Shown piece by piece: positions 1-27,500 of a stretch of DNA of 64,000 nt; positions within the stretch are counted from its first letter, which is position 1; each line of letters opens with the position of its first letter. The stretch spans positions 128,129,681-128,193,680 of the forward strand of contig NC_086172.1 of NCBI RefSeq assembly GCF_023053635.1, in the 5' to 3' direction. The notes below the pieces were generated by a model. It searched no databases, was not told the origin of the DNA, and was given only the letters and a program-made list of their open reading frames with translations. The DNA comes from Elgaria multicarinata webbii. Lineage: Eukaryota; Chordata; Lepidosauria; Squamata; Anguidae. Position numbers and translations under genes: made by a program.

Positions 1-30
1 GAGACCATTGCATTTAAACCTGTCATCTGA

Positions 31-15720
<15,690 letters not shown>

Positions 15721-16959
15721 TACAGAATGTTTACTATTTCCCGAGTGTCAGCTATGGAGAAAAAGCATATTTTATTTGTACACATTTAGCCTGACCTTCT
15801 CCTTTATATAGGTACTTGTATGAAATGACCAGAAACAGAATTTTGCACCTTTCCTTTGAATACAGAGCTTATAGAAGTTGATGATAGTCCAGTTTTATAT
15901 TCTTTGGGTTGGATCCAGATTTAAGCTGGATTACCTGCACTAGTGGAAGCGGACTTCCGCACTCCCACCTTCCCATGGCAGTATCTTCAACCCCCTGAAA
16001 ATGCTACACAGAGTCAGGAGATCCTGCTGAAGGGGGTCAGCTGTGGTAGTCATGGGAACCCCAGAAAGCAGGTGGGGAGACCTTCCGTGAGCAAAGCCTT
16101 TCCTCTTACAGAACGCAGATCCTAGAGCCAACCTTTTGTTTTGGAAAAAAAAAAGTTTTAACATCTGGCACTTAGGCATCCTTCATAAGGCCTTCTGTTT
16201 ACCAACTGTGATTCTAACAGAAAACAGCTGAGCTTTGATTCCAGGTCCTTCTTAGATGTTCCTTACATATTTTTTCGTGACACTTTGTAATTTTCTGAAG
16301 CTTATTTTCAGTCAGAATATAATATTGTATATTGTTCTTCAGTCTCAAGTGTCTGAACACTACTATTTCCCAGAGCAGCACTGTACTATGCTGTTGTGGT
16401 ATAACTACTGGAAATGAGATGACAAACTGAATCTCTTTTGATAACAGCTATTAAACTTCTGGCCTCACCTTGTTATATATGTAATACATTCTCCTTCAGG
16501 CATGTTAACAGAACCTGTTTCCTTCAGTTCTTTATACTCTTTCCCCCCACAGGTGCATACATATCTTTAGTGTTTGAAATAATACATTTAAAGCAACCTA
16601 TATTATTACACTTTTATGTTATTTCATGACCAGGTATACCAGAGCTGTTGTGATAGTGATTAAGGGATCGTGCTATGGACCAGGAAATCCCCAGTTTGAA
16701 TCCCCCTTGTTAAGTCTTTATTAGGAATGAACTATACATTTAAAAGAGAAGCATTTAAATAATTTGTGAACACAATGCTATATTTACAGTTTTAACTAAA
16801 GACATGCTTAATTCACCTGAGGGGCTCGACAAATTCTTTAGGAGAACCCTATCAATGGCCACTTGTCCTGATGGATGTATAGTATCTACAATATCCGAGG
16901 CAGTATGCCTAGATATACCACTTGCTAAGGAACATGGGCGGGAAGGTGGTGTTGGATTT

Positions 16960-17155
16960 GTATCCTCGGCAGGATCTACCCTACTGCTTTATAATGGTAT
17001 TAATAACTGTTGGGGCCCAGGACACATTCCATATACCATTTTCAAAGTGTTTGTGTGTTGCTAGTTGTCAGCTAGTTGGCCAGTGTGTGAACAGAATGCT
17101 GGACTAGATGGAGCCCTAGTCTGATCCAGCATGGCTCTTATGTTCTTAGGGTTTC
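16960..17155 (+). mobile_element. SINE/MITE-like tail
   Basis: The first part matches the arm of the palindrome at 27777-28194 (CTACTGCTTTATAATGGTAT, AACTGTTGGGGCCCA). The second part has the squamate SINE-like tail GTGAACAGAATGCTGGACTA then TCTGATCCAGCATGGCTCTT. The same tail recurs at 60520-60660. Confidence 0.55.
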
Positions 17156-17717
17156 TTTTAATTAATTGACACATAGGCTTTCTACACAGCACTGTTAAAC
17201 TACTGTATCTACTTTCGGTTTTGTCACAGAATTGAGACCAGAGAAGCGGTTCCTTTCATGCATTTCCACTGCATAACCTTTAGGTGACACTGTGGTATAG
17301 TGCAATAATGCAAATACGCAAGTGAAAACAGCATTTTCTTTCTTTTTCAGAAATAATACCCTATTTTGCCAGCTCTAAAAACAACTTGCTAAAAGTGCTG
17401 TTTACAAACAGCAAAACTGGAAGGTTGTGTCATTATTATTATTATTAGTATTAATATTTATTTATATAGTGCCATCAAGTTTTCATGGCGCTGTACAGAA
17501 CAAAATAAAACAAAATACAAAACACCCTCCCATATGGCTTACATTCTAAAATCACAGTAACAAACAAACAGAGAGGGGAAAGGCCAACCAGCATGGGGGA
17601 CAATAAAACAAATAATAAAAACTAGTATCGTCACACTACAGATTATAAGTTTTTGAGAAAAGAAATGTAAAGAAACCTGTAAATCTAAAGAACCTGTAAA
17701 TAATTGAGAGTAGAGAG

Positions 17718-18520
17718 TGTGAAGGAAGGCTGGGGTCCACCAAACACCCTGCAAGGTAGGCTGTGGACCAATCGCCCGGTAACCAAGATCCTCACCTCCC
17801 CAACCCCGTACCAAGACAGTATTATCCAGCCTTCGGAGAATAACCACACATACCACAGGCTAAGGACTGAAGCAGTTTTATTCACACACACTAAATCTAA
17901 CACGTAAGGCCCCAGTCAAAAGCACAAGCAAAGGAATGTAAAGCGAAGGGAGAGAAAGGGGAGGGGGGAATGGAGGAAGAGGATTGAGGTAGGTTTTAGC
18001 AGCAAACACTTAAAACATTAGCCCACCATAAATCATGCCACAAAGGTGACAAGTCCTCCCTGGAGAGTCGAGACACTTAAAACACACAAAAAAACCCTTT
18101 CTAAAACCGAGCTCTAACCCTGCTCACCAGGGATCTCCCGATCCACACGTATGTAGTTCCAGGGAAGATGGATGGCCCCTGGTTGCCCACTCCCTTATCC
18201 CTTTTTGGGCCTGTCAGTACCACAACTTGTCCTAACCAATCCCAAGCTGCATTCAGGCCTCCAGCTCCCCCTCCCTTGCGAATGGGGCCCCTCCCCACCA
18301 GGTCGTTTTTCCTATAGCGGAAGCGAGTCAGCACCCAATTGGACCTTGAGCCAGGCTGATAACTTCTCAGGTGCTGTCATGGGTGCGAGGGGGTGGGGGA
18401 GAGTTCAGCTTAACAAGCTATTTTCTCAGAGATGGACCATGAGAGCTATTCTTATAACCTCCCCCCCCTCCCTGTTGGGAGGTCTGAGCAAGACTGCAGC
18501 CATCTTGGCCATTCTTCACA
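17718..18520 (-). mobile_element. Solo LTR of an endogenous retrovirus-like element
   Basis: 803 bp bounded by the inverted ends TGTGAAG and CTTCACA. It is flanked by GAGAG (17713-17717) and GGGAG (18521-18525), a 5-bp duplication with one difference. The reverse strand has a GC-rich promoter-like part and an AATAAA-type signal followed by an R/U5-like stretch. No internal genes are in the window, so it is a solo copy. The family is not identified; of moderate age. Confidence 0.6.
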
Positions 18521-18751
18521 GGGAGTGACAAGTACATAATTAATGCCCCATTTATTAAAAGCTCAATATCATTGAGGTGAAAGTGTAAAAAAACACATGT
18601 ATACAGTTGTGTAGCTGCTGATTTGTTAGTATCTGATTCTCTGGAAACAAAAACAAAAAATACTTGCATAGGCAACTTATATGAAAGTAACACATGTGTG
18701 TAAGCATGAAGATTGCTGTTTAGCTGTTCCTGTATTACTCAAATTGTTTCT

Positions 18752-18832
18752 AGGCTGCAGTCCTATACACATGTGGGGGTAAGCCCCACTGAAGTAATGG
18801 ACTTACTTCTGAGGAGACATGCACATGATTGA
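18752..18832. repeat. Short palindromic interspersed repeat
   Basis: GGCTGCAGTCCTATACACAT, GGGGGTAAGCCCCACTGAAG and GGACTTACTTCTGAGGAGAC form the same palindrome as at 10703-10800. Confidence 0.7.
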
Positions 18833-20129
18833 GCTCTTAGGTGTTAGTATCAAAATTCACTGAGGTAAAATTGGAAGAACATGAAATTAGCAACTATAAA
18901 GGTTGGAGGAGTGCCATGCAAAGCCTTTTATTGGTGGTAGCAATTATGTTGGAATTTCAAACAATTTGGAGGGAAAAACAAACACAGTAATAGTGTCTGC
19001 ACAGGCTGAGCCCATATGCTCTGTTATGTGGTAGGCTTTAAGTGCATATGTAGAAATTTTTGTATTCTAGGGCTTACACACATAGATTCACATGCATTTA
19101 CACCCCGCTTACTTTAGAGAAAAACACCCCATTGGATCTATAGAAAACATTCAATGGGGACAGTATGTGAACTGCCCCTTACCTTTCTGCCATGTATTTG
19201 CTCAGCTTAGCAAATATCCCGTGACAATCTTGCAAAAGTGATTCTACATGTGGTATATTTAGCAACATAGGAAATGTATGGTTAAGCAGCCCAAAATATG
19301 CATGTGAACCTGTTGTCTCGCCACTAGCTTAAAGTAGAACATATCTTACATAGAAGAGAACTGATTAATGTTATAGTGAAGGAGAATCCTTTAGAAATAG
19401 GTACTGAAGGCAGAATTCCGTTAAAAATATATATAAGGTTGCTGCTGAAAATGGCGGTTGCAGGTTAAACCACTCCTGGGTAACACATGGGACAATTTAT
19501 CTTGTGTTCTGTTTTCATTACACTGTGCATTTCCACATCACTAGCTACTGCTGGCTGAGATGGAGAAATAGTCATCAGAACACAGGATAAGCTGCACTAC
19601 ATATTAGAAGGGGAGAATTTGATATTGGGCTGCCATTTTCAGTACCAGTTCTTTGCATCATTCTGAGCATAAAAAATAATTTTAAAGTAAGTAGATATGC
19701 ACTTAATGGAACATTATTTCCCACTTTGATTTTTGAACAAGATGTACTGTATAGTATTGTTTTATTACCTATGTGTGCACTCACATTGTAGTTCCATTCC
19801 ATTACCATATGTCAAGAGCAAGACTATATATGTACTTTAATTTCATCATGACTTCATACATGGTAACAGACCAACAAATTAGGCATGCTCCATAGCTAAT
19901 CAATTGCTGATATGCAACAGTTGAAAAATAAATTAACACATATAAAACCACATTCCTGAAAACTGCAAGGAACTTTATGAACCTAGTAATACTTGTGGTT
20001 TTTCCAACAGCAGCCCCAAGGCCTTTTAGCATATTAAGCTGCTCGAAAAGGCCGTCTAAGAATTTAGAGTGAGGAGTCACTGGTATGTGGATAGTACCCA
20101 CATACCAGTGCTACCTCATCTGGCTCAGG

Positions 20130-21060
20130 TGAGAAGGTAGAAGAACAGAACTGGTGTCGGGAATTAATGATGAGCTGGATGAGGGCGAATAAACTGAAAC
20201 TTAATCCTGAGAGGGCAGAGGTGCTTTGGATAGGTGGTTTCATCTGCTCTTAGTATTGTTCAGCCTGTTCTAAATGGGGTTACACTCCCCCAATGGATCA
20301 AGTTAACAGCCTGCTCCAAGTTCCAGCTTTGTCACTGGAAAGCCAATTTATACAGAGCACCATTCCTCATCTGAGAGTTGTGTGCCAGCTGTGGCATCTT
20401 CTGGACCGAAATAGCATTGTCATGATTATCAATGTTTTTATTGGTCAATGACCGTAATAAAATATATTCATTCAATGTTTTGATAACATCCAGGATTGGT
20501 TACTGTAATTGGTTCTTAGGGTGGTACACACTAAAATAACAATGCAACATAAAAATACTGCTCCTGAAGACTGCCCAGAAACTCATTAGTCAATAATACA
20601 GTTGCCATCATATGGGATATAACTCAAGTGCTTAGAGCTGAACTGGTTGTCCGAAAATTTCCAAGCATAATTCAAGGTTTTGGTGCTGACCTCAGGATGA
20701 GTACCTGTCTCCAGATCAAGCTGTCAACGCATGGAGGTAAGCAAGTGAGACCCTGCTGTGCTTTTCCCTGCCATCTGAAGGAGATGGCTGGTAAACAGAG
20801 AGGAGGCTCTTTAGCAGTGGTATGCCATTTATGGAACTCCACCACCAAGAAGCTCACCAGGTATCTACTTTGCTAACTCTTTAGCACCAAGTGAAGAACT
20901 TTATTTACCCCAAGGCCTTTTAAACTATGGGCGCTAACCGTTATAACTACTGCTTATTATAACTGGTGGTATTGTTTTTATTGTATTTTATGTTGCATTG
21001 TTATTTTAGTGTGTACCACCCTAAGAACTAATTGGGAGTATACAAATTCATATTTTTAAA
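20130..21060 (+). mobile_element. L2/CR1-group LINE fragment, rearranged
   Basis: Reads degraded ORF2 motifs (SWMRANKLKLNPERAEVLW near 20170) and continues through the C-terminal region to a T-rich 3' UTR ending in GTGTACCACCCTAAGAACTA at about 21030. A 55-bp stretch of that 3' end also occurs inverted at 20508-20560 in the middle of the element. Confidence 0.7.
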
Positions 21061-21556
21061 AGCCTACATAGTTTCAAAACCGGTTTTTAAAATGGGTGTG
21101 GGGAAGGGGAAGGGTCTGCTCTTAGCAGAAAGATGGAAGGGATTATATATTTTTAGGCCCTGAACGGTGACTATGTTCTGTTACTACTGTCCAAATAGCG
21201 GCTGCTTCCATATTAAGGTGTGACACTCCATATGTAAACACTGAAAAATAGAATTACAGTTAATCACCATATTCTCCTTATGATCTTTGTTTAGCAGTAA
21301 AGTGACAGCAATTCAAAACAAATATTAACAAATATAATAAAGAAGTAGCTCTTGAGGCAGGTGCTGTAGATCCGCTTAAGAGGGGTTGGTAAAAGTCCTA
21401 TTATAACGCAGTACAGAAGTAATTTCAGGACAGCTCTAAGCCTCCACATTCAATTGTCCAGGTTGCACTGGTATCAGTCATACAAATATGTAGTTCACAG
21501 CTTCACCACATAACAGTCTAGGTGAAAGGTTACTTCAATTCCCTGTAGAGGAGCTA

Positions 21557-24500
21557 TTAAGAACTTTGGTAGTTTTTCATTTCCACAATAAAGGTTCTCA
21601 GTACAGAGGACTGGAGCGTCCAGGTCCTGTAGACCAGAAGGAGGGTTAGTCCCACAATCCAAGTTCTCAATGGAGAGAGGAAAAAAGCTGTAATTCCATA
21701 TGTCTGCAGCAGGAAATAGCAGGAAAATACCTGCCAGAAAAATAGGAGTGCCATGATTAGGTGGGTAGGCACAGTCCAATACCATTTGGCACGATAAAGA
21801 TGGGAGCTGAAGCAATGCCCTTGGCAACGCATCAACAAACACCAACATGTATATGCCATCAACGGTAGGTTAAAAAACAGCACCTGTCCCAAAAAAAGAA
21901 AAGATAGTTAGACTATTTTCACAGGATATGTACAGAGTAAGTTAGAATGTGGAAGTTACAAAAGCACATAAAATTGTTCTAAGCACTGGTATATGACTTC
22001 ATAAAGACAGCTCTGCTCCTGGGAATCCAAGCTAGGTCTCAATGAGAGATCAGTGGCGAATGAAGAGAAATTAGAAGAGAAAGTTTGGTGGCAGGTAGAA
22101 AATGCTCCCCGTCTACTGAAAATTGAAAATGCTCGCATCTTCTCCATACAATGATTTCAGAGTATTGTGCTATCTCATTTGTATCCTGCAATCCTGCACA
22201 GTATTTATTGTTTTCTGTAATTCTGTGAGTCTCAGAATTGAAGTGGGGAAGGATTGTCTCGCAACAGAGATTAGCAATTTGATAAGGAAGCAAAGTTGAC
22301 AGGTTTTTTTAACACACACACACGGATTAAGAGGAGATGTGGTGTTGCAGCGTTGGAGAGCAGAAGTGGTAGTCATTCATATCTTTGTAAATGCCACAGT
22401 TATGTGCCTGAAAATGGCAAGTTACAAGTTTCAAAGAAAGAAACCCAGCAACAATGGTAGATTTACTGCTAAAGGAGTAGGAAATCAGCTTTGCTGCTGT
22501 TCACTAGTATTTTGGTCTAACTTGAAGGAGCTCAAGCTTCTTAGAAAAGTTCTCTGAAGATTAAACACGTACAGGAATGCTGCAGGCAGGAGAGAGCACG
22601 TTTATCAGTGATGTCACAACCACTATTCCATAATTTGCCCATGACAGACAGCCACAACCCACACAGAATTTTTCAAGAGCTACATGAATGCACTTTCAAC
22701 TCTTCTAGATCTTCTCAACTGAAGGATACAATTACAAAAGGTTTATCCAATTTGTGTAACGGTATAAATATGGTTTGGTTTGAAGAATTGTTATAAATAG
22801 ATCTTCTGCAGTGTGAAAAGGTAATCATTCCCCCCCCAAATCAGACTTACAATGCACCCTTTCCTGGAAAAAGAAAATCTGGACAGTCATACATGCTTGG
22901 ATTACATATTTACCACATGGCGCTGCCCTTAAGGAGTGTTCAGAACTTCAGCTAGTGAAAATACAGCAGCCAAAATCTGCTTCATGTAAGCTATTAGTTT
23001 ATGGGCACAATTGAAGGTGCTAGTGATTATACTGTTTCTGTGCATCCTTGTTCCCATAGCAGACTTATGCTCTATGTCTGTTTTCCATGGTCACAGTGAA
23101 CACCCTTAAGGAGGAAACAGTATATTTTCTATCTCCTATGCCAGTTTATCCAGCAGTTCCAAAGCCTGTAACACTATGTATGGCCTGGTGGCTTGCAAAC
23201 CATGGCTGCCTGCAAAGGCTCCTGGGTGAATGGCTGCTTTCTGCCTTTAAGCTAGCAAACTTATTTTGCTTCTGTACCAGTCAGCAACATTCCTTTGTGT
23301 TATGGGAAAGATGACTCAAAGGACAGTTACAGTGATCTCATGAGAACAGTATATGGTATACTAAGGAGTTGCGGTCAATGAAACAGGCTGGACGTCGGCT
23401 AGAGTGCAAATGGCGCAAGACTCGAAGCGAAGATGACCGAGCACGCTGTAGAGTGCATAATCGTTCCTATTGCGTGGCAGTGCGGGCAGCAAAGAAGGCT
23501 TATTTTGCTGCCTCCATTGCGTCCTCGAGTAGCTGTCCAGCGGAGCTCTTCCGGGTGGTCCAAGGGCTGCTAACATCATCCCCAGCAAATGGGGCCCTGG
23601 CTCCATCAAGGACCCGCTGTGACCTTTTTGCATCACACTTTGAGGACAAGATCGCTTCTCTCTGCAGCGAGCTTGACGTTTTTAGTGCAGCTCCAGTTGA
23701 GATGTCCGATGCCACCATCTGCCCAATTTTGTGGGATCAGTTCCAGTTATTGCGGCCTGATGATGTGGACAAGGTGCTTGCAACAGTGCAACCAACCACT
23801 TGCCCTCTCGATCCCTGTCCCTCCTGGCTTATAAAAGCAAGCCGAGGGGGTCTGACTGGGTGGGTCCAGGGGGTGATAAATGCTTCTCTCCGGGAAGGGG
23901 TGGTCCCTGCTGTCTTTAAGGAAGCAGTAGTGCGACCACTCCTGAAAAAGCCCACCCTGGACCCGATGGTATTAGGCAACTACCGCCCAGTTGCTAACAC
24001 TCCTTTTTTAGGGAAGGTACTTGAGAGGGTTGTAGCGGAGCAACTGCAGGCACTCTTGGAGGATACTGATTATCTAGATCCATTCCAGTCTGGGTTCCGA
24101 TCTGGTTACGGGACTGAATCAGCCTTGGTCGCCCTGATGGATGACCTTTATCGAGAGAGGAACAGGGGGAATGCAACCCTGTTAATCCTGCTCGATCTCT
24201 CGGCGGCTTTTGGTCCCATAAACCATAGTATCCTCCTGGATCGACTCTGTGGGATGGGCATCGGAGGCACTGTTTTACAGTGGTTCCGGTCCTACCTACG
24301 GGGTCGTTTTCAGAGAGTAGCATTGGGTGATCAGTCCTCGGCCTCTTGGCAATTGAGCTATGGAGTGCCGCAGGGCACCATCTTGTCCCCAATGTTATTT
24401 AACATCTATATGAAGTCGTTGGGAGTGGTCATTAGGGGATTTGGAGCTAAATGCCATCAATACGCTGATGACACGCAGCTCTATCTCCCTGTGACAACTG

Positions 24501-27500
24501 AATCAGGTGAGGCTGTGCAGGTCCTGGACCAGTGCCTAGACTCAGTAATAGGCTGGATGAGGGCCAATAAACTGAGACTGAATCCTGGCAAGACGGAAGC
24601 CCTGTGGGTGAGTGGTTCCCGAGTCTGGGAGACAGGCTCATTGCCTGTTCTGGATGGGGTTGCTCTGCCTCTGAAAGAACAGGTTCGTAGTTTGGGGGTA
24701 CTCTTAGACCCATTTCTGTCGTTGGAGGCTCAAGTAGCTGCTACGGCTCGGAGTGCCTTTTACCCTCTTCGGTTGGTTCGCCAACTACGGCCTCTCCTGG
24801 ACAGGGATAGCTTGACCACGGTGGTACAGGCATTGGTAACCTCAAGATTGGATTACTGCAACACACTCTATGTGGGGCTGCCCTTGAAGCTGCTCCGGAA
24901 GCTGGAGCTAGTGCAGAATGCTGCAGCTCGGCTGTTGTCTGTAGCTGCCCCTTTCCAGCATGTAACTCCTCTGCTGAGGGAACTGCACTGGCTGCCTATT
25001 TGCTACCGGGCCAGGTTTAAGGTTCTTGTACTTGTGTACAAAGCCCTAAACAACTTGGGACCAGGACACCTGAGAGAGCGCCTTCTCCCTTACCAACCTG
25101 CCTGGTCACTGAGGTCATCTGAGGGCCTGCTCCTGATGGTTCCACCTAGATCCATCCTCCGAATGGAATCCACCAGGGGAAGAGCCTTCAGTGTGGTGGC
25201 GCCCCTCCTGTGGAATTCCCTGCCTCTGGAGGTCAGGCAGGCGCCAACCTTGTACTCCTTTCGGCGCCTCCTGAAAACATCTTTATTCCAAGAAGCCTTT
25301 CTTTAACATGCAGCCTTGGATTACTGTTATTGCTTCTTTTAAATTTTGTTTTAACTGTTTTTATTCTGTTGTTATTTTCATTTTACCTTGTACACCGCTC
25401 CGAAATTTTTCAATGGGGAGCGGTATATAAATATTCTAAATAAATAAATAAATAAATAAAATAAATGTCTTATCTGTGTAGCCTGGTACTATACATAGAT
25501 TCCAGCCTCTTTATCCAATTAGTAAGTGCACCTGGGTGAAGAAGATAGTTATGTGTGCCAAAGAAATGCCTAGTTGTGCCTTGTTTATCAACACATGTAA
25601 CCTTATGCTATAGATGCTTATGATGAGAAGAGTTGCTTTGTTATTAATCCCCATGTATGAGTAATCACTCTCTGAACTTGGGGGCAATGCCAAGTTCAGT
25701 TATACTATAACTGTTCCTGTGCCCAGAAGTGGGTGTCTAGATTTCGCCGAAGGGTCTTTTGTGCAGGAAGCTTTCACAGTCTGTTCCACCTTTTTATGTA
25801 GAATATGCCTATATGTGCTGAAAACTATTCTAGTAAAAAGACTGTCTTCGTGTAAGTAAACTTCTGAGTCTGACTACTTTCTTGTCTCCTTGGAAACCCT
25901 GAAAGAACTTGTAAGCTCATGGCTGGAGCTTGGCAGGGGGAAACACACTACAAAACCCTTTCTAGATAGGGGCCAGGTATTTCCACAGCAGTCTGCCTCT
26001 CTTTACAGCAGGGATGGGTAACTTGTAGACTTCTACATGTTGTGGCCTACAACTCCCCTCACCATTGCTTAGGCTAACTAGGAGCGCCATCAGTTGAGCG
26101 TTTTATTGCATGCTCGTTACTGGGCACTCAAGGATTTTCACAGGTCCCTCTCATGATGTCGTCTGCCTCTCATGTGCCTCCCGTCCCTTCTAGCCTTCTT
26201 CATGCGACAAAAACACACACACCCCAGTAAGTCTGAATTATTTTTTGAGATGGAACTTGCCGCTATCCCCTGCTGTGTGCAGAAGCAGTGCAATCAAAAT
26301 GGTCCACTGAATAGACCACGTGCATATTGTTTACTTCCTCTTTCAAAAGAGGAAGTAATGAAGGACAAAAGCGTGGGCGGAGAAGCGACAGTAAGGAAAC
26401 GCGATTTTCCCCCATGTGATGACATTCTAGGGATTTTGGGAGTGGTGTTGCAGGTCTCAAATTGCCCAAACCTGCTTCATAATCATCAGAGACCTTAATC
26501 CATGTCATTTTGCTTTCAAAGGCATTGTTGATTGGGACATGGGAGAGGACCTTTTCAGTAGAAGCAGTAGCAAAGCTGTGAAATGCTCTTGCTTGGGAGA
26601 GTTAGTTGGCTCCCTCATTTTTAGCTTTTAGGCAAGTTGCCAATACCTTTTCATTTTGCCAGTTATTTGGATTGCTTTAGCTTTGCACCTGCTGCTACAA
26701 AACAGGTTTTAGCTTTGCTCTGTTCTAAAATTCTATGGAGACTCTTGTAACAAAAAAGGAGGATATACATCTTCTAAATCAGGGGTGCAGAAACTCAGGC
26801 CAGTGGGCCAAAACCAGCCCATCTGAGTTCATTTGGCCCTATCCCTCTTCTCCCCCAACCACTGATAGTTTGGTGTTTCCCCAGCTTTTGTGCGGTATTT
26901 CCCCATTCTAAAGGTTAAAATTTTCTAAGGCTTAGTTACTGGCAGTAAGAGCTTTAAACTACAATAGGCTGGGATTTTTGGTATTTTATCCCTACTCCTT
27001 TTGTTTCTGGCCCCACCCACTACTGGAAAGCAGCCCCCAAGAACTTTTCTGAAATAGAATTCGGTCCTCGGGACAAAAGAGGTTCAACACTGTTCTAAAT
27101 CAATAAATACTTGCCCTTTTGTTCTGTACCATGGAATTAGCAATTACACTGAAAATCAGATTTGATCTGAATGAGCTGTACAAAAGTGTGCAGTCTAACA
27201 TATCATAGTCATCTGGCATCAAAACAGGCACATCACTACATTTGAGGGCATTATTTAAAATGTTTACGGAAAAAATGTCAAGCTATTTGTTAAGTGTTAT
27301 ATATTGAAAGTCCTACCTGCATAACTCCGACTAGGAAGGTTATACTGCCTTGAAAGAAATGGCCATCAAGAAATACCCCAAAGGAAAAGCAGAAGCCCAT
27401 ATGACCATCTATCATCTCACCAATAAACCAGGGTCCTGTAGGGTGGAAAAGCATTATACTGAATGTGATTACAAGAACACGTTGACGCCTCCTTTGTCTG

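Larger units (their letters stand above)
15721..21556. other. Convergent intergenic region between PTGR2 and TMEM62
   Basis: Holds both 3' UTRs, whose ends I cannot place. The repeats within it are listed separately: SINE and MITE tails at 16960-17155, a repeat tail near 17430-17580, a solo LTR at 17718-18520, a palindromic repeat at 18752-18832 and a LINE with an inverted duplication at 20130-21060. Nothing was recognised in 15850-16950 or 18850-20120. Confidence 0.6.

Noticed and set aside
23994-24713. Reverse-strand frames within the LINE
   Set aside because: Antisense shadows of the RT frame.
25477-25952. Possible solo LTR (TGTAGCC to CACTACA, about 476 bp)
   Set aside because: The ends look LTR-like and there is a plausible internal polyadenylation/R-like part, but no target duplication flanks it and no related copy is in the window.
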